Assembly: GCF_021155765.1 (NCBI RefSeq)
Contig: NC_060112.1
Span: 7,812,001-7,876,000, forward strand
Source: Diprion similis
Lineage: Eukaryota; Arthropoda; Insecta; Hymenoptera; Diprionidae
Reading direction: 5' to 3'
Length of the DNA: 64,000 nucleotides
Position numbers and translations under genes: made by a program. Of this stretch, positions 52,063 to 63,822 are shown in pieces (the stretch's first letter is position 1; the number at the start of each line of letters is the position of its first letter). The notes beneath the pieces are model-generated. The model did no database searches. It was not told the DNA's origin and worked only from the letters and a program-made list of their open reading frames with translations.

Positions 52063-55000
52063 ATGAAACTAGCCTGTACGTTGTGTGGGCTTCTCGTGGC
52101 AGTGGCGGTTGTCAACGCCGGTCCCGTCAAGAGACAAGCTGCTGATGAGCTGAATCCACTCAACGAAGTGAGTATTCATACTATTCCATAACGTGTCTGA
52201 TAATTTAGTTTTACGATCAATTTGAGCTTTTAACTATCGTAGTAGATGCTAGTGACCCTGGTACAACCCATCAAATTGTAGTTCAATTACAGTCTGATCT
52301 ACAATGAGTCGAAGTTTCAAGTTCAAGCGCTCTGAACCGAGCATACCAACAAAGTAATGATAAATTCGTAAAGTTTCAGTTCTTAACGATGATCTTTACT
52401 GTTGATTACATATTTAAATGTTGCCGTGACTGCGTCGAGTTGAATTTTTTTTTTTTTTTTTTATATTCAACCGGCGTTTAGTCAAAAGAGTTTCGCAACG
52501 ATTATCAAAAGAGACTAGCCTGATCAAGTCTGTTTCCGTCGTCGTAAGTTTCTGTGAATCCTTTCACTCTCTCCGCTAATAGTGCAGCAGGTTTTGCTGT
52601 ACAGAAATTTATAGCGAGAATAAATGGAATTGACGAATTGATATTGAGGTAGTTTGTCACAGAAAGTATTTGCGAGATTTAGAGATTTGCTATCTTTGGA
52701 GAAAAAACGTAAGCTTAAGCCACCGTTGACGATAACCGAATGAGTTCGATAGTGAAAGTAGTCGAACGAACGGTCCAGCCGATAAGCATAGAGAAACAGT
52801 CAGACAAGCAGACGTGCCTGTATGTGTCGGCACACATGGAGCACGTGAATGTCCACGTATGAATAAAAATTTACACATATCACCGGCAAGCACGCGTCCC
52901 CTCGTTAAGTCTAAGTCAAATTATTTCCCATGTTTGACAGGCATGTGTGCGAAAGGAATTATACATTCCCGTGTGTTAATTGTTACGTAACGATTCAGCA
53001 GCCGTTGCTCTACGATTTCTCATTTATCGTTAGACGGCGGCATTTCTTCATTGAATGTTTAAAAATTATAGATGTAATTATATTGTTTCTTATGATTGAC
53101 GAACAGTAATGAACTTTAGTGCATGCGGTAGGTTGTAGTTATGATGCCGTTGGATCGTTGATGTCAATCGCGAAACAATTTTTGTTCGCAACGCTAGTTT
53201 CAACATTTTTAATGGAGTTAATCTTTCTTATTGATCTGTTAAAATTTTTATTTGGAAATGAAAACGATTAGTTAAGAATTATCGTAGAATATGAAATCGA
53301 ATATGTTGCATATTTTTGCATCCGTAATCTCTTCCTGACATATATTGCTGATTTTTTTTCCCTTAAATACGAACTTCACAATATTCCAAGCTTCCCACTT
53401 AAATTAATAAATTTCTAAGAATTGATCACCGAAAACTTTCTTGACTAGTCGAATTTACACGTTTGAGGACATATAGTTACGTCACTCATGTCCAGTTGCT
53501 ATTCGAGCGAATGAAAGTTACACAAGAGAGACGGACCTACTGGCCGAAATGTTGTCCGATGAATTCTTATGGCTCTTAAGAAGAATTTCATGAATTATTT
53601 GCCTCGCGTTTCGTATTTATTCATTTCGTTCTAGCAGTTGGGTTCTTCAGATTTAGCAAGAAGCAAGGACACTCGCGTTATTGTAACGAAAGCTTTTCTC
53701 TTCAAACTCGGATAAACATATTCGTCACTCAGCTTGAAATTATAGTTGTAAACATTATCAGGTGAACCGAAAACATTCGGACAAGTTTAAGGAAAACTTG
53801 TGAATGTTTAAAATTCTACAGTTGATCCTGAATTTCAATCTCATTCACGTGCATTATTTGTGATAAATTTAACCAAACGGTGAAATGTTTTTTGTCCAGC
53901 TCCTTTGATTTTAATTATCTCAAGTTTTTCATGATAATTATCAGCGGCCTTAAATGTTACTGAGCTATCAGCATCACCTAAAACGTGTAGCTCAAAAAAC
54001 CAAAATAGCCGTTAGAGTCTACTCTTAATTCTTCTTCATCTTGATATGAGCATTGTGTCACGGCAGGTATATGTGGTCGAGGCTGACGGAGATGCTGCCA
54101 CCGACACTGAGAGAGGAGACAGGGATAAGAGGAAAATTGGAATCATCAAACTGGGTGCCACGAATGGGATCATCAACTTCGTCTTCGGGGTAAAAAACAT
54201 TCCAAATTATTATTGCCACCAACCTTCAGATAGCAATGATATCAAACCAATAGCATATTTCCGGTTGACTTCCATTTACATTTACGTAAAATACCCACTT
54301 TTCATCTGCAGGAGTGAAGGCTACTTTCTAAGCAGGACTAATCCAGTGACTATAGAATCACTCGATTCTATTTGTGATAATATTTGTGAAGATGTGTGCA
54401 TGGAGTATTGACCTAGTTGAGACCTATGCTCTACTTCAATAATCATTAATTTCTACCGTCTCCGACAACTCAGGTGTTCATTTTTGAGTTATGCTTCTTT
54501 CGTTTTAGAAACTAGACTCCTTCTTAGACGCGAAGACGAACGCACTGGCCGCCTTAGACGAAGGAAACAAAGCCAAGAATGCGGCTTTTGGCATTGACAA
54601 CACCCAATCAGCTACCGGCCAATTTATCAGTAACCTGATATCTCAGAAGATCCAAGCTGGCACAGCCAGCATCGGACCTCTAATATCCGGTGCCACGGCA
54701 TTCTTTTCAACCGCTAGCAACGGCATAGGAAATGCAGTTGCATCCAAAATCGGCCCCCTCAGCTCTCTCGTCAACACATTCTCATCAGGAGGTAGTCAGG
54801 ATGGTCGGTATATTTGACTGTACATTTTTAAATCCTGACATTACTTGCACGTTTGATCCTTTAACCCTTCGTGTGATCACGAAGTCTTTTAGGGCCAAGT
54901 CGTTTCTTCAATATCATTTTTTATCAACAATACTTTGAAAACCTTTGAGTCTGTCAAATTTTGGATGATGTAATCAGCACTTCGAGAAGAAGTCCATGTG

Positions 55001-55368
55001 TCACGTGATTAAAAACAACCATCCGATTTCCGTTGACTGTGAACCATTTGACTAAAAATTTAGGCTCAGCCGGTGGTGGTCTCCTTGGTGGTCTGAGTGG
55101 TGGTCTCGGAGGAATCTTGTCCTCAAAGATCTCGACGATCTCCAGTCTCAGCAGCGGAAGTGGCGGTCTGGGAGGTATTTTAGGTGGACTTAGCGGCGGA
55201 AGTGGAGACACTGGAGGGTCCTCAAGCGGCACGACTGACTTCGGCGTTGGAACTAGTGGCGGTGACGCAAGTGCAGGAGCAGGTCTCAGCTTAGGAGGCT
55301 CAACCGGTGGTGGCCTGAACCTCGGCGCCTTCGCCAACGTTAACGGCGGGGTAGGAGGACCATACTGA
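52063..55368 (+). CDS. Secreted protein of 271 aa with amphipathic middle and Gly/Ser-rich tail
   Basis: Coding exons are 52063-52167, 54067-54189, 54509-54791 and 55064-55368 (stop TGA), total 816 nt. Intron phases are 0, 0, 1. The second transcript exon begins at 52032, so the ATG has a 31-nt local leader. The signal peptide MKLACTLCGLLVAVAVVNA is probably cleaved before GPVKRQ, where a KR dibasic site suggests a short propeptide; RDKRK in the next exon may be another. The middle (KLDSFLDAKTNALAALDEGN onwards) is helical and Ala/Ser-rich, with hydrophobic I-G-P-L-I-S turns resembling the modules of the gene at 23.7-30.1 kb. The last exon is nearly all Gly, Ser, Leu and Ala (GGLLGGLSGGLGGILSS) and ends GGPY. 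No cysteine lies after the signal peptide. It looks like an extracellular structural or self-assembling protein, but the family is not recognised. Confidence 0.85.
52168..54066 (+). other. Long phase-0 intron of the Gly-rich gene
   Basis: A GTGAGT donor and GTGTCACGGCAG acceptor define a 1.9-kb intron separating the signal-peptide exon from the rest. It contains a run of T near 52447-52462 but no further exon that I can support. Confidence 0.7.
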
Positions 55369-55993
55369 GTTATTGGAATGATTTGAAACTGCAGTCGGCT
55401 CTAACCCCGCTTCGTGGTTAACCCTTAATTATACTCGTCATCGGCGCAGGCGTATTTTGCGAAATCAAACTAATGAAATAACAAAACGCCTGTATCGACG
55501 TGTAAAATCGACGCCTAAATTGTTCATCCCGGAGATGCGATTATATTTATAATTTTTATTGTTAAAGCTATATCTACTTGTTGAGTGCATTACTTTTACA
55601 TATTTTTCTACTTTGATTTCGTCTAAGGTCATTTTTTTACTTTTTATTCTTCGTTTTATATTTCGTTTCGCAATTACCAATTTCACAATACAATTTTATT
55701 ATGCAAATCCTACTCGTGCTCTACAATTAAATTGATTCAGCATGGCGGGCCTGCCGGTTGATGTACGATGGAAATGATCATTTTTGGGTGCACATAATGA
55801 CGCTTAACCAAAGTAGAGCGGCCGTGAAATACTTTTACTTTGGCCATATTGAGCTTCATTTGACTGAATAAATGATTGCCTCACGTTTGATAAACAACTG
55901 TGTCATTCATCTTCGGAAAACGGGTTCATAATATCAATAATGCGGTCATTTTACTCAAATCAATTATCACACTGCCCTATAAGGTGATAAATT

Positions 55994-56024
<31 letters not shown>

Positions 56025-56031
56025 TAATTTT
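55994..56031 (+). repeat. Pure run of 38 cytosines in a 3' UTR
   Basis: Thirty-eight consecutive C lie 626 bases after the stop codon and before the AATAAA at 56497. In DNA this AT-rich, a pure C tract of this length is striking. If real, it is transcribed within the 3' UTR of the Gly-rich gene. Length may be inaccurate because homopolymers are prone to sequencing error. Confidence 0.9.
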
Positions 56032-56496
56032 GTAATTCCTAAACTTTCCGAATTCAAGTTTAGCTACTTGTTTCACTAGAAATATATTGCAGCAGACGAT
56101 TATAACTAATGTTGTGGTGGTTGAAATGTAACCGTGGGTATAATAGGTCATACAAACGCAGCGTGCACGATAGGCTTGCTTGACGTCGAAGGGAATACCG
56201 CTTTTCAAAATTCTTTAAAAAAAAAAAAAATTTAATCAATGAGGGAAGAGTCGTTACACTTGTTCAATTTTTATTCTATTGTATGAAATTGTTTTTTTTT
56301 TTAGCTCGGCAGATAAAAGCAGCCCTTCGCTATAAATCGCCCACCACTCCCAATCTGGCCATTTCTATTTAGTTGATAATCAAATACTACCGAACCTTAA
56401 GAGACTTGTAAATATTAAGTCCTGATACGCAAGGCTCCAAGCTCGTCTTGCGTATCCTGTAAATGATGTAAATAGCGTTGTTAGACGCTCAAGAAT

Positions 56497-56502
56497 AATA
56501 AA
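56497..56502 (+). terminator. Polyadenylation signal of the Gly-rich gene
   Basis: AATAAA lies 1,129 bases after the stop codon, followed within 30 bases by a T/GT-rich stretch (ATTTTTGTC). No perfect AATAAA occurs between it and the poly-C tract. An earlier AATAAA (about 55867) precedes the tract and could give a shorter transcript without it. Confidence 0.5.
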
Positions 56503-57046
56503 ATCACATTCAATATTTTTGTCTACATATGAATTTCATTTCTCATCACCCTGGCCTACTTGATACGGATAATGTGCTCTCTTTCCCTGATCCTTTAATT
56601 CCGTTTTCTAATCCTTTGGTACTGCAGTGAAATTGCATTTTATTGTCACTCTCAACTTGTCGTTTATTTTATTTTTTTTTTTTATCTTCATTATTTAGTA
56701 TGAACTTCAAAACATAGTAAAATTCATAATATAATCGTCTTGTTATGCTGTGGAGATTTATCGGAAAACATAGCTTCAAATTTTTACATACATTCATTTG
56801 ACATTATTAAAGAATCGAGTCAGTTCCCAATCGTGGCGTAAGATCACTCCTGACGCCATGCGACAAATTCCTGCTTGTCACACTTTCTGCACACCCAGTT
56901 TGATGCGACTAGAATATTTCAAAACAAGTGGCTAATAAACTGACTTCGCAGCGCAGAAGCAAATTTCCGCATTAGGCAAATGCGAGCGGGTTGTTAATCG
57001 AGTTGAACAACTTAGACGGTTAATGGTTGCTAATCCACCACATCGA

Positions 57047-57054
57047 TATATATT
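57047..57054 (+). promoter_or_regulatory. TATA box of a third plus-strand gene
   Basis: TATATATT is placed to start transcription near 57075-57080. The first ATG after that point is 57160, which opens the exon described at 57160-57393. Confidence 0.35.
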
Positions 57055-57159
57055 TCGAGTCACGCTTGGCTATCAAACGTAAAACCTGATAGCTGAAGGT
57101 TGCATTCCGGATAGTTGCACTGCCTGCGAACCAGTTTTACATCCACGAAGGCCAGAGAG

Positions 57160-58880
57160 ATGAAATTCACATTTAGAAACGTTTCTTCAATTATTTCTTT
57201 CGTTTTTCCCAAGTCCAATTCAGCTAATCGCATTTATTCATTTTCTATCTTGAACCAGACCATCGCAACGACGACCGAGGATATTCCCGAATTTGACAGG
57301 ACTCACGTATCTCTGGATGTTCCACCGACTGTTTTCGGTAGCGGATACACCCTCATTACCAACGTCAGCAAGGTGCTGAGCAGCGTAATAACGGTGAATA
57401 GCTTACTTACTATACCAATTACATATTTTCTTGTGGTTTCAATCGAGAACACAGTTTGCCAATATGTCAGCGTCCCTTCACTTGCCGTTACGAAACCCAG
57501 CATCGAATAGCCTGTAGACAAACACCTAGATTACACACCTATTGCATCCACGTATGGTGCAGAGGTCGGATGCTGCGTTCAGAAATTCTCAACACTACAG
57601 GCTATTCGTCGAATATATTCAATTTCTCACCCAACAATCCGGCTCAGGTTTACAATTCTTCTGCTAATCTCAAATCTTAATCTACCTGATAAGAGGTCCA
57701 TGATCTGTAAGATATTGGAAGGTCAATTTTATTGGTCGAATCGTGCATTTCAGTTGTTCGCCTACGCTAGTGTCGTTTCACCACACTGTTTAGAAATGGA
57801 GCATTTTACTCACGCTCCGCAAGCGACGAAAACTGAACTTTTCAAACAAGTGTCCGAAAAACACGTTTTCAACTCAAAAAATTTACTTTCTTACAAGAAA
57901 CCTTGTATTTCCAAATACTAAAGTATAAAAATTTATTCACTCATTCTTTCTCCAAGCTTCGTCTAATTTAACCCAAAAAATACTCTTTTATGATATCTAC
58001 GGTGGAATAAGTTTCCAAATAATAAATTATGTAATCCTATACTTTGACGTTGATGAAGGTTTAAAAAACAATATACTCGTATGATGAACAAAAAGAAATG
58101 CAGAACGGAAATGAAATAAAAATTGTCCATTGTCATTCCTTTCAACAAAATTCAGTTTCACCGAAAGAAAAGTGCGAACTTTTCAGAAAAAATTAGAAAT
58201 CAATTTTCGGTTTGTGTGCATGGGAAGTTCAATTTTCTAAGTATAGAATTTGAGAAGAGCAGACTAATTAAATCTTTATCAGTCGTCATCTTTAATAAAA
58301 TCAGTATTGAATTTAATAGAATATTGGCTTGTCAGTACTTAACTTGGTTTGCGTGTTCGGGTACTTAGAGCATGTGAGTTACTGATTAATGGAAAGCGTT
58401 CAATTCTTTACTGACTCAAGGACGTGAAAAGGATATATATATAATATCGCTGCCCTGATCAAATTAATTACGGATTGCGGAATAGTCCAAGGGGTTTTGA
58501 AATCTGCTTTCCATATAAGTGTCTTCGTCGCGCATTGCTAATAATTTTTAAATAAAACCATCCAAGTTCATTTATAACACATCCAATGGTGAAACTGAAT
58601 AAATCATGCAAATGTAAATTGCGATTTTTTTGGATATACATACTTTTTCCTATGCCTATAATCGGCAATCAGACATTTGTGATTTATTTTCACAGAATTC
58701 AGCCCGCAGAACACAGAACGTTTTGGAAATATTCAAGCCCTTCTTCCGCGGAGCTTTTGCAATCAAAGGTCTACCCTCCGACAATCCGAAATAGAAGAAA
58801 ATATGGGAGATAATGAAGACAAAGGATCTGAAGAGTTAACTCAACTGATCGAAATCTTTGGAGAGCAACAATCAACACTG
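57160..58880 (+). CDS. Partial third gene of the cluster, two exons supported
   Basis: Exon a (57160-57393) starts at the first ATG after a TATA box and leaves phase 0 at a GTGAAT donor. Its end (ITNVSKVLSSVIT) resembles module ends of the gene at 23.7-30.1 kb. The N-terminus (MKFTFRNVSSIISFVF) is only a weak signal peptide, so an alternative acceptor at 57258 may be used. Exon b (58710-58880, 57 codons) follows a TTCAGCCCGCAG acceptor and ends at CTG|GTAAAT, again phase 0. It contains an acidic lead then a helix (DNEDKGSEELTQLIEIFGEQ), the same design as the repeated module. The order, the join and the remaining exons are not proven. A third possible phase-0 exon begins at 63700. Confidence 0.45.
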
Positions 58881-59786
58881 GTAAATGATGCTCAGGAACG
58901 GTTCAGAATGTACTATATTTTTCACAATCCTATTTAATATTTATTTTTTAAAGTCTCCAAGGGTCGTAAAATTATTTTTACAAAAATATTCGGATTGGCA
59001 CATCGCTCCAAATACAATTATTCAGCAATTTAAAATAATCATATTTACATGCTATTACGGTTAATTTTTTTTTAATATTTAAAGAAAATAACAATCTTCT
59101 ACGAGACCGGAAACCATCGATTTTAAAATCATTGCCAAGGTGCCATTACATATATATTTAATTTAGAGTTCGAAGAAATCAAAATTTCCCGGTGCTATTT
59201 TTATATTTATCAATTGGTGCCTGAGCTATTCCCCTAAGTGATTCGATATAAGTAAAAAATGATTATCAAATGCTTACGTCTTCGACGTACTTCGCCTATT
59301 TATAAACTACACGACGAGGATGTCTATCGTTTAATATGAAATGCGTGCAAAGACACTAATTGCGCCGCGTGAACAGTGATTAAGTTTAATGATAATATCG
59401 CGCTACGTTACGTTGGGCTACGTTGATCTATTGACCAATCTTACGTTATGCCACGTTACGGGTTATACAATTAATCCCTGCTTACCTATCTCGGGAAAGC
59501 AGTGAACGATTAATAAACTCCTAGCCTTCATTTACATGTATAGATGTGTGTTATAGACATATTGCAAGAACGTGGTAACTTTAGACTCTATTTTTTTTTT
59601 TACATTATTTTAATACGTAAAAACATTATATTGCGCTATAATGTATAAGTTAGTCCCTTTGTATTATAGATGGTATATAAAATCGCTGTATATTTTTTTA
59701 CATGTGTATCTATGTGTATATATAATATATGTATATGTATAATAAAACTGGTTGTAGAGTCGACTTTAATTTTTCTCAACATTGTT

Positions 59787-59907
59787 CCGGGTCATGCAAA
59801 GTGTCCGGGGAAAGCGAGGCAGACATTATGTGAATGTATCGCAGCTGAGGATGCTTCCGCAATGCGAGCGAAATCAATTTCTAGCGAATGCCAGGCTGGA
59901 GCTACGG
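59787..59907 (+). other. Possible exon ending at a consensus donor
   Basis: A GC-richer block ends at GCTACGG|GTAAGT. In one frame it is open and has spaced cysteines (CPGK, LCEC, SSEC) and leaves phase 1. That phase differs from the neighbouring exons, and no clear acceptor is visible at its start. It could be a separate exon, a first exon of another transcript, or chance. Confidence 0.25.
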
Positions 59908-60202
59908 GTAAGTGCTTGATTTTTTTTGATAAACCTTTTTGGAATTAGAAAGATCTGTCCAAAAGTTAATCATTTCATTTGGAATTTCAACGAATTGTTA
60001 CTAACTGAAAAATATACATCGCTGATCCTATATGCAGTATAATTGAATGCTAATTCCACCATATTCTTTTGTAAGTAAGTATTCAGAGGATTTTAGGATT
60101 ACTTTCGTCAGACAAGTATGCCTGTTACTTTTTATTCTACTCGCCAGGAAATACATTTTTATTTGAACTGTTACTGAATTTAAAAAGGTAGAATATATTT
60201 TT

Positions 60203-60393
60203 GGGGTCCTCGGGTACCCCAAGCCAACTTTGAACTCTACCCGTAATCTAGCAGATGACAGTTCCGGGTTGGGATGCTATCTGTAATTCACTTCAACGTT
60301 CTCAGAGTCGGGAGAGATTGGTGATCGTGTCAATTCTCTGTTGTCTGTGAGTCAGTAAAGGCCGCAGTCGCACGTGGGGTCTTTCGGTACCCC
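60203..60393. repeat. Pair of GGGGTC...TACCCC boxes bounding 190 bp
   Basis: GGGGTCCTCGGGTACCCC (60203-60220) and GGGGTCTTTCGGTACCCC (60376-60393) are near-palindromes differing at four positions. They bracket a GC-richer stretch, and a GTAAGT donor-like site follows at about 60426. The arrangement could be the remains of a small transposable element. Confidence 0.5.
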
Positions 60394-60599
60394 AGTTTCC
60401 GCTTTGCGTACATATTTTGTAGCGGTAAGTCAATCTTACTTTCACTAGTATAATTACTTATTTTGATTGTTAATCACATGTAAGGTGAGGTATCGAGATG
60501 TTTGCATGTTTCTTAGCATTTTTCGAACAAATAATAACTGTAAAGTAAATAAACATCTCATATTGAGTAAAATTCGTGTAGGTAATTTATTTGTCCGCT

Positions 60600-63500
60600 A
60601 AGTAAAATTTACTTATTTGTAAAGAAAAAATACATTCAAGGTTGAAAAAAGGTGCAATATGTAATTTTTCACTGACTTTATTCATTTACGGCTTCTTATT
60701 ATTTTCAGTTTTCGGATGGATTGATAATTAAACTTTTTGAAAAAAATTAATTAATATACCGTATCATCTTAAGGCTCAATCTATTTCCTTTCAAACTCCG
60801 TTGGAAGTTTGGAAACCGGTTGATTAGAAAAACAATGAGACTATTTTGATTTAAAAAAAGTCATGTTTAGCTCTTCATTGTAATTTTTTTGCTTTAAACA
60901 AGTTTTTCTCAATTTTATCTTTAAGATAAGAGCTTTTAACATATACCATCGTGTTTCTGATTCTAAAACGAAGAAAATTATGCATAATAATGATGCGTAA
61001 AAAGGTCTTGGCCCTTTACTGTTTTCAAATCTCATTGACATCCGATAAATAAATTAGAATTTGACTGCTTGAAACCTGAAATCACAAGTGCGACACAAGA
61101 AATTTTGTATTACAAACACGTACAAGCATGATTTTTCCTTTTTCTACGCGTTACGTAGTCACGGTATGATTGAAAATAATTCATTATCTAATAAGGCAAT
61201 ATTTAAATGAAGTATGAACAAAATATTTCAAATCAAAATGATGTTTATTTCGTGAGGTTTAGTCCTTTGAAAATAGTCACTTGAGACGTTCGAGCAAAGA
61301 GAGCTGCACAGGATGTTACTTCATAAGCGCCGCAGTATGGCAAGTTGCCTATCATCCTGGCTCGAACGTCAGCTCGATTTCTTACAGAGACTTCCCTAGC
61401 TGATCCGGAATTCAAGCATTTTTCACCTTGCGAATATTCCGCTGTACTATGATCGAAATTATTTGGGAAATGAGGAAAAAAAAATTTCACTTACAGCCGC
61501 GTTTTCTAAATTTCTTTCTCCTTGTAATAATTCTGGTGTTAGATTTTCATAAGATTTTTTTTTTTTTATTATTTTAAAATGAAAACCTCATGGGATCTAC
61601 AAAGAATTACAAGTCTTAAGTTAGACCTGCAGACTTGAATGGTTTTTGATTATGTGAAGCAATTACGTGTTAGAATTAGTATATCATCAGAATATTTGGC
61701 GTAAAATTTCAAATGGTTTAAAATTCAAGATGAAATCCCATTTCTAAGTAAATCCTTAATTTTCATAGCATTTCACACACGTGATGCCGTCGATCACCTG
61801 GAAATAATATGGATTTTTTTCATGGGGTTCGTTGTATCTGCATATCTACAGTTGAGTTTTGATGAATTCAAAAACAAATTCCCAAGTATTATCATCATTA
61901 TTTGCACTGTAATATTGACAGAATACAAAATTACTCAACAGAGAATCGGTTGCCAAGGAAGCTCAAGGGCATTACGATTATTTTTGCGTAACATAACGAC
62001 GATAACTACGCACGATGATTTCCGATCAAACTCTTTTCCAAAATGTCACCATACTTTTACCTTCTTGAAAAATGGATATTTCTGATCGTTATTCATCAAC
62101 TAATCTAGCATCATTTTTCTAATTTTACGAGACTTCGATCAATTGTAGATAATGTTACCTATATTGATCTAGGCTTCCACAAATAATTCCTGCATACTTA
62201 CCTTCAAATATGTATAGAACATACAGTTTCATACAAAATTTTTTTTTTAAATATTTTATAACACAAAATTGACGAAGTAAAAGTTTGTAAAAGTGTAGTA
62301 GAAAATACTCTAGTTACATCTAAAATATACTATTTCCCGACTATTCTCAACCTATGAAGATCTTCCGAAGTTATCTTAGCGCAAACGTTTTTATGAAAGA
62401 AATAATTTTTCGTACTAAATATTCGGCGACTATTTTTTCATTCACCAGAATTAAGCTCACGAAAGTCGCGTACGTGCGTGGAATGTATGATGCACCGCAA
62501 AAACAAACAGGCATAGTTAGCTCTTGAATAGAAATTTTCAAGTTCCAATGACAGAACCAGTATTAGACCTACGTATTTCGTAATCGATTCTTTCATTAAT
62601 GTTATGCTAATCGAAGTATGCTGGAAACCCTTAGTAATTGTAGAGGTATAATTGGACGTTAAAAAACGAGGTGCAAAAATTCGAAAGTCCTTAACCCCAG
62701 TATTTTCCAAGTTTTTGCAACCGTTTACGCACTACTAATCACACGAATATCTTTTAGTTTCTTTAGCGAATAGTAGGAGAGCGCGGGGAATGTATTTTAT
62801 ATTAATTAAAATTTGAATTCACAACAGCGGAAATGAGGTAACGGATATATTCATATCTCGTATCTCGATCTTCGTACATGTAGTCCGAATACTTACACTA
62901 CAGGAATTTCAAAGTCAGCCAAGAAGAAAACGATCGTTTTTCGAGAAGAGCATGAGAGCGAATTTCAAAAATACTCGGAAACAAAAATAAGAGTAAGAAA
63001 TGAAAAAATTATAAAAAAAACTGTCAGCTGTTTTGAATTTGGATATTTTTTACCTCACTTGAGCTTGTCTGTAGTATGTTTCTGAATGTTATAGGTCGGT
63101 ACAAAATTGATAATCAACCGTCTGCAGACGATTTTTAATGAGATCCTTTTTCAGAAGTTTTAGTTACCATTTCCACCGTAATTCAGCCGTGAGATTGTAT
63201 AAAAAAATCAATGAAATAAGATTTCTCATTAAAGAAACGAAGTCATTTACTTCCTAGCTGAATGTGTGTTGAATTGAAAATACAACTGAAATTACGTTTT
63301 GTGATACAAATTCGATTTTTAATGAAATAAGTACGATTCAAAAAAATTTTCAAACATCCGATGTGACACATGAGAATGTTTCAATAACCATTCATACCAA
63401 AATAACATCGGCTTTTAATTTTTGAACCTTTTTTCATTCGCAAAAATCTCCCCACTTCGGTTCTAAGTTTATAAAAATTATGGTATCTGACAAAGAATTT

Positions 63501-63600
63501 TTCCAATTTTTAAACTGTATCGATCAAAACAGTTATTTAAAAATATTGTAAAAAATTGAAATCGATTAAAAAAAATCTAACAAACAAACTGAGTGACTTT
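60600..63600. other. No gene recognised
   Basis: AT-rich DNA with only chance frames. I see no exon with both splice sites in this stretch, although exons of the 57-kb gene would be expected to span it if 63700 belongs to that gene. Confidence 0.45.
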
Positions 63601-63699
63601 AAAAGTGAGAAAAATCATATAAAAATTCAGACTATTCTCTTGTCTAATCTGGTGATTCATTTTTCGTCACATTCGGCGCCATGGACAAATTTCTTTCAG

Positions 63700-63822
63700 C
63701 AAGATCCATTTGTTGCAGAGATGCAGCTCAGCCTGGTTCCGGATACGAAGCAGAGGAATGACGGTGTCTCGAGTGTCGTAAAAATCCAACCGACCTTGAG
63801 GGCTGGCCAGAGATCACTTTGA
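63700..63822 (+). CDS. Possible phase-0 exon at the right edge
   Basis: A good acceptor (AATTTCTTTCAG) is followed by 40 codons, beginning QDPFVAEMQLSLVPDTKQ, to a TGA at 63820. Phase 0 agrees with the exons at 57.2 and 58.7 kb, so it could be their last exon. Beyond the stop, DNA stays GC-rich to the window end and is open in two other plus frames and one minus frame. It also holds a TATA-like GGTATATAGC at about 63890, so the block could equally belong to another gene or strand. Confidence 0.3.
   Translation, partial: QDPFVAEMQLSLVPDTKQRNDGVSSVVKIQPTLRAGQRSL

Noticed and set aside
54954..55337. A 127-codon Pro-rich frame on the minus strand
   Set aside because: It is the antisense shadow of the Gly/Ser-rich last exon of the plus-strand gene (Gly codons read as Pro), which is supported by splice sites and a signal peptide.
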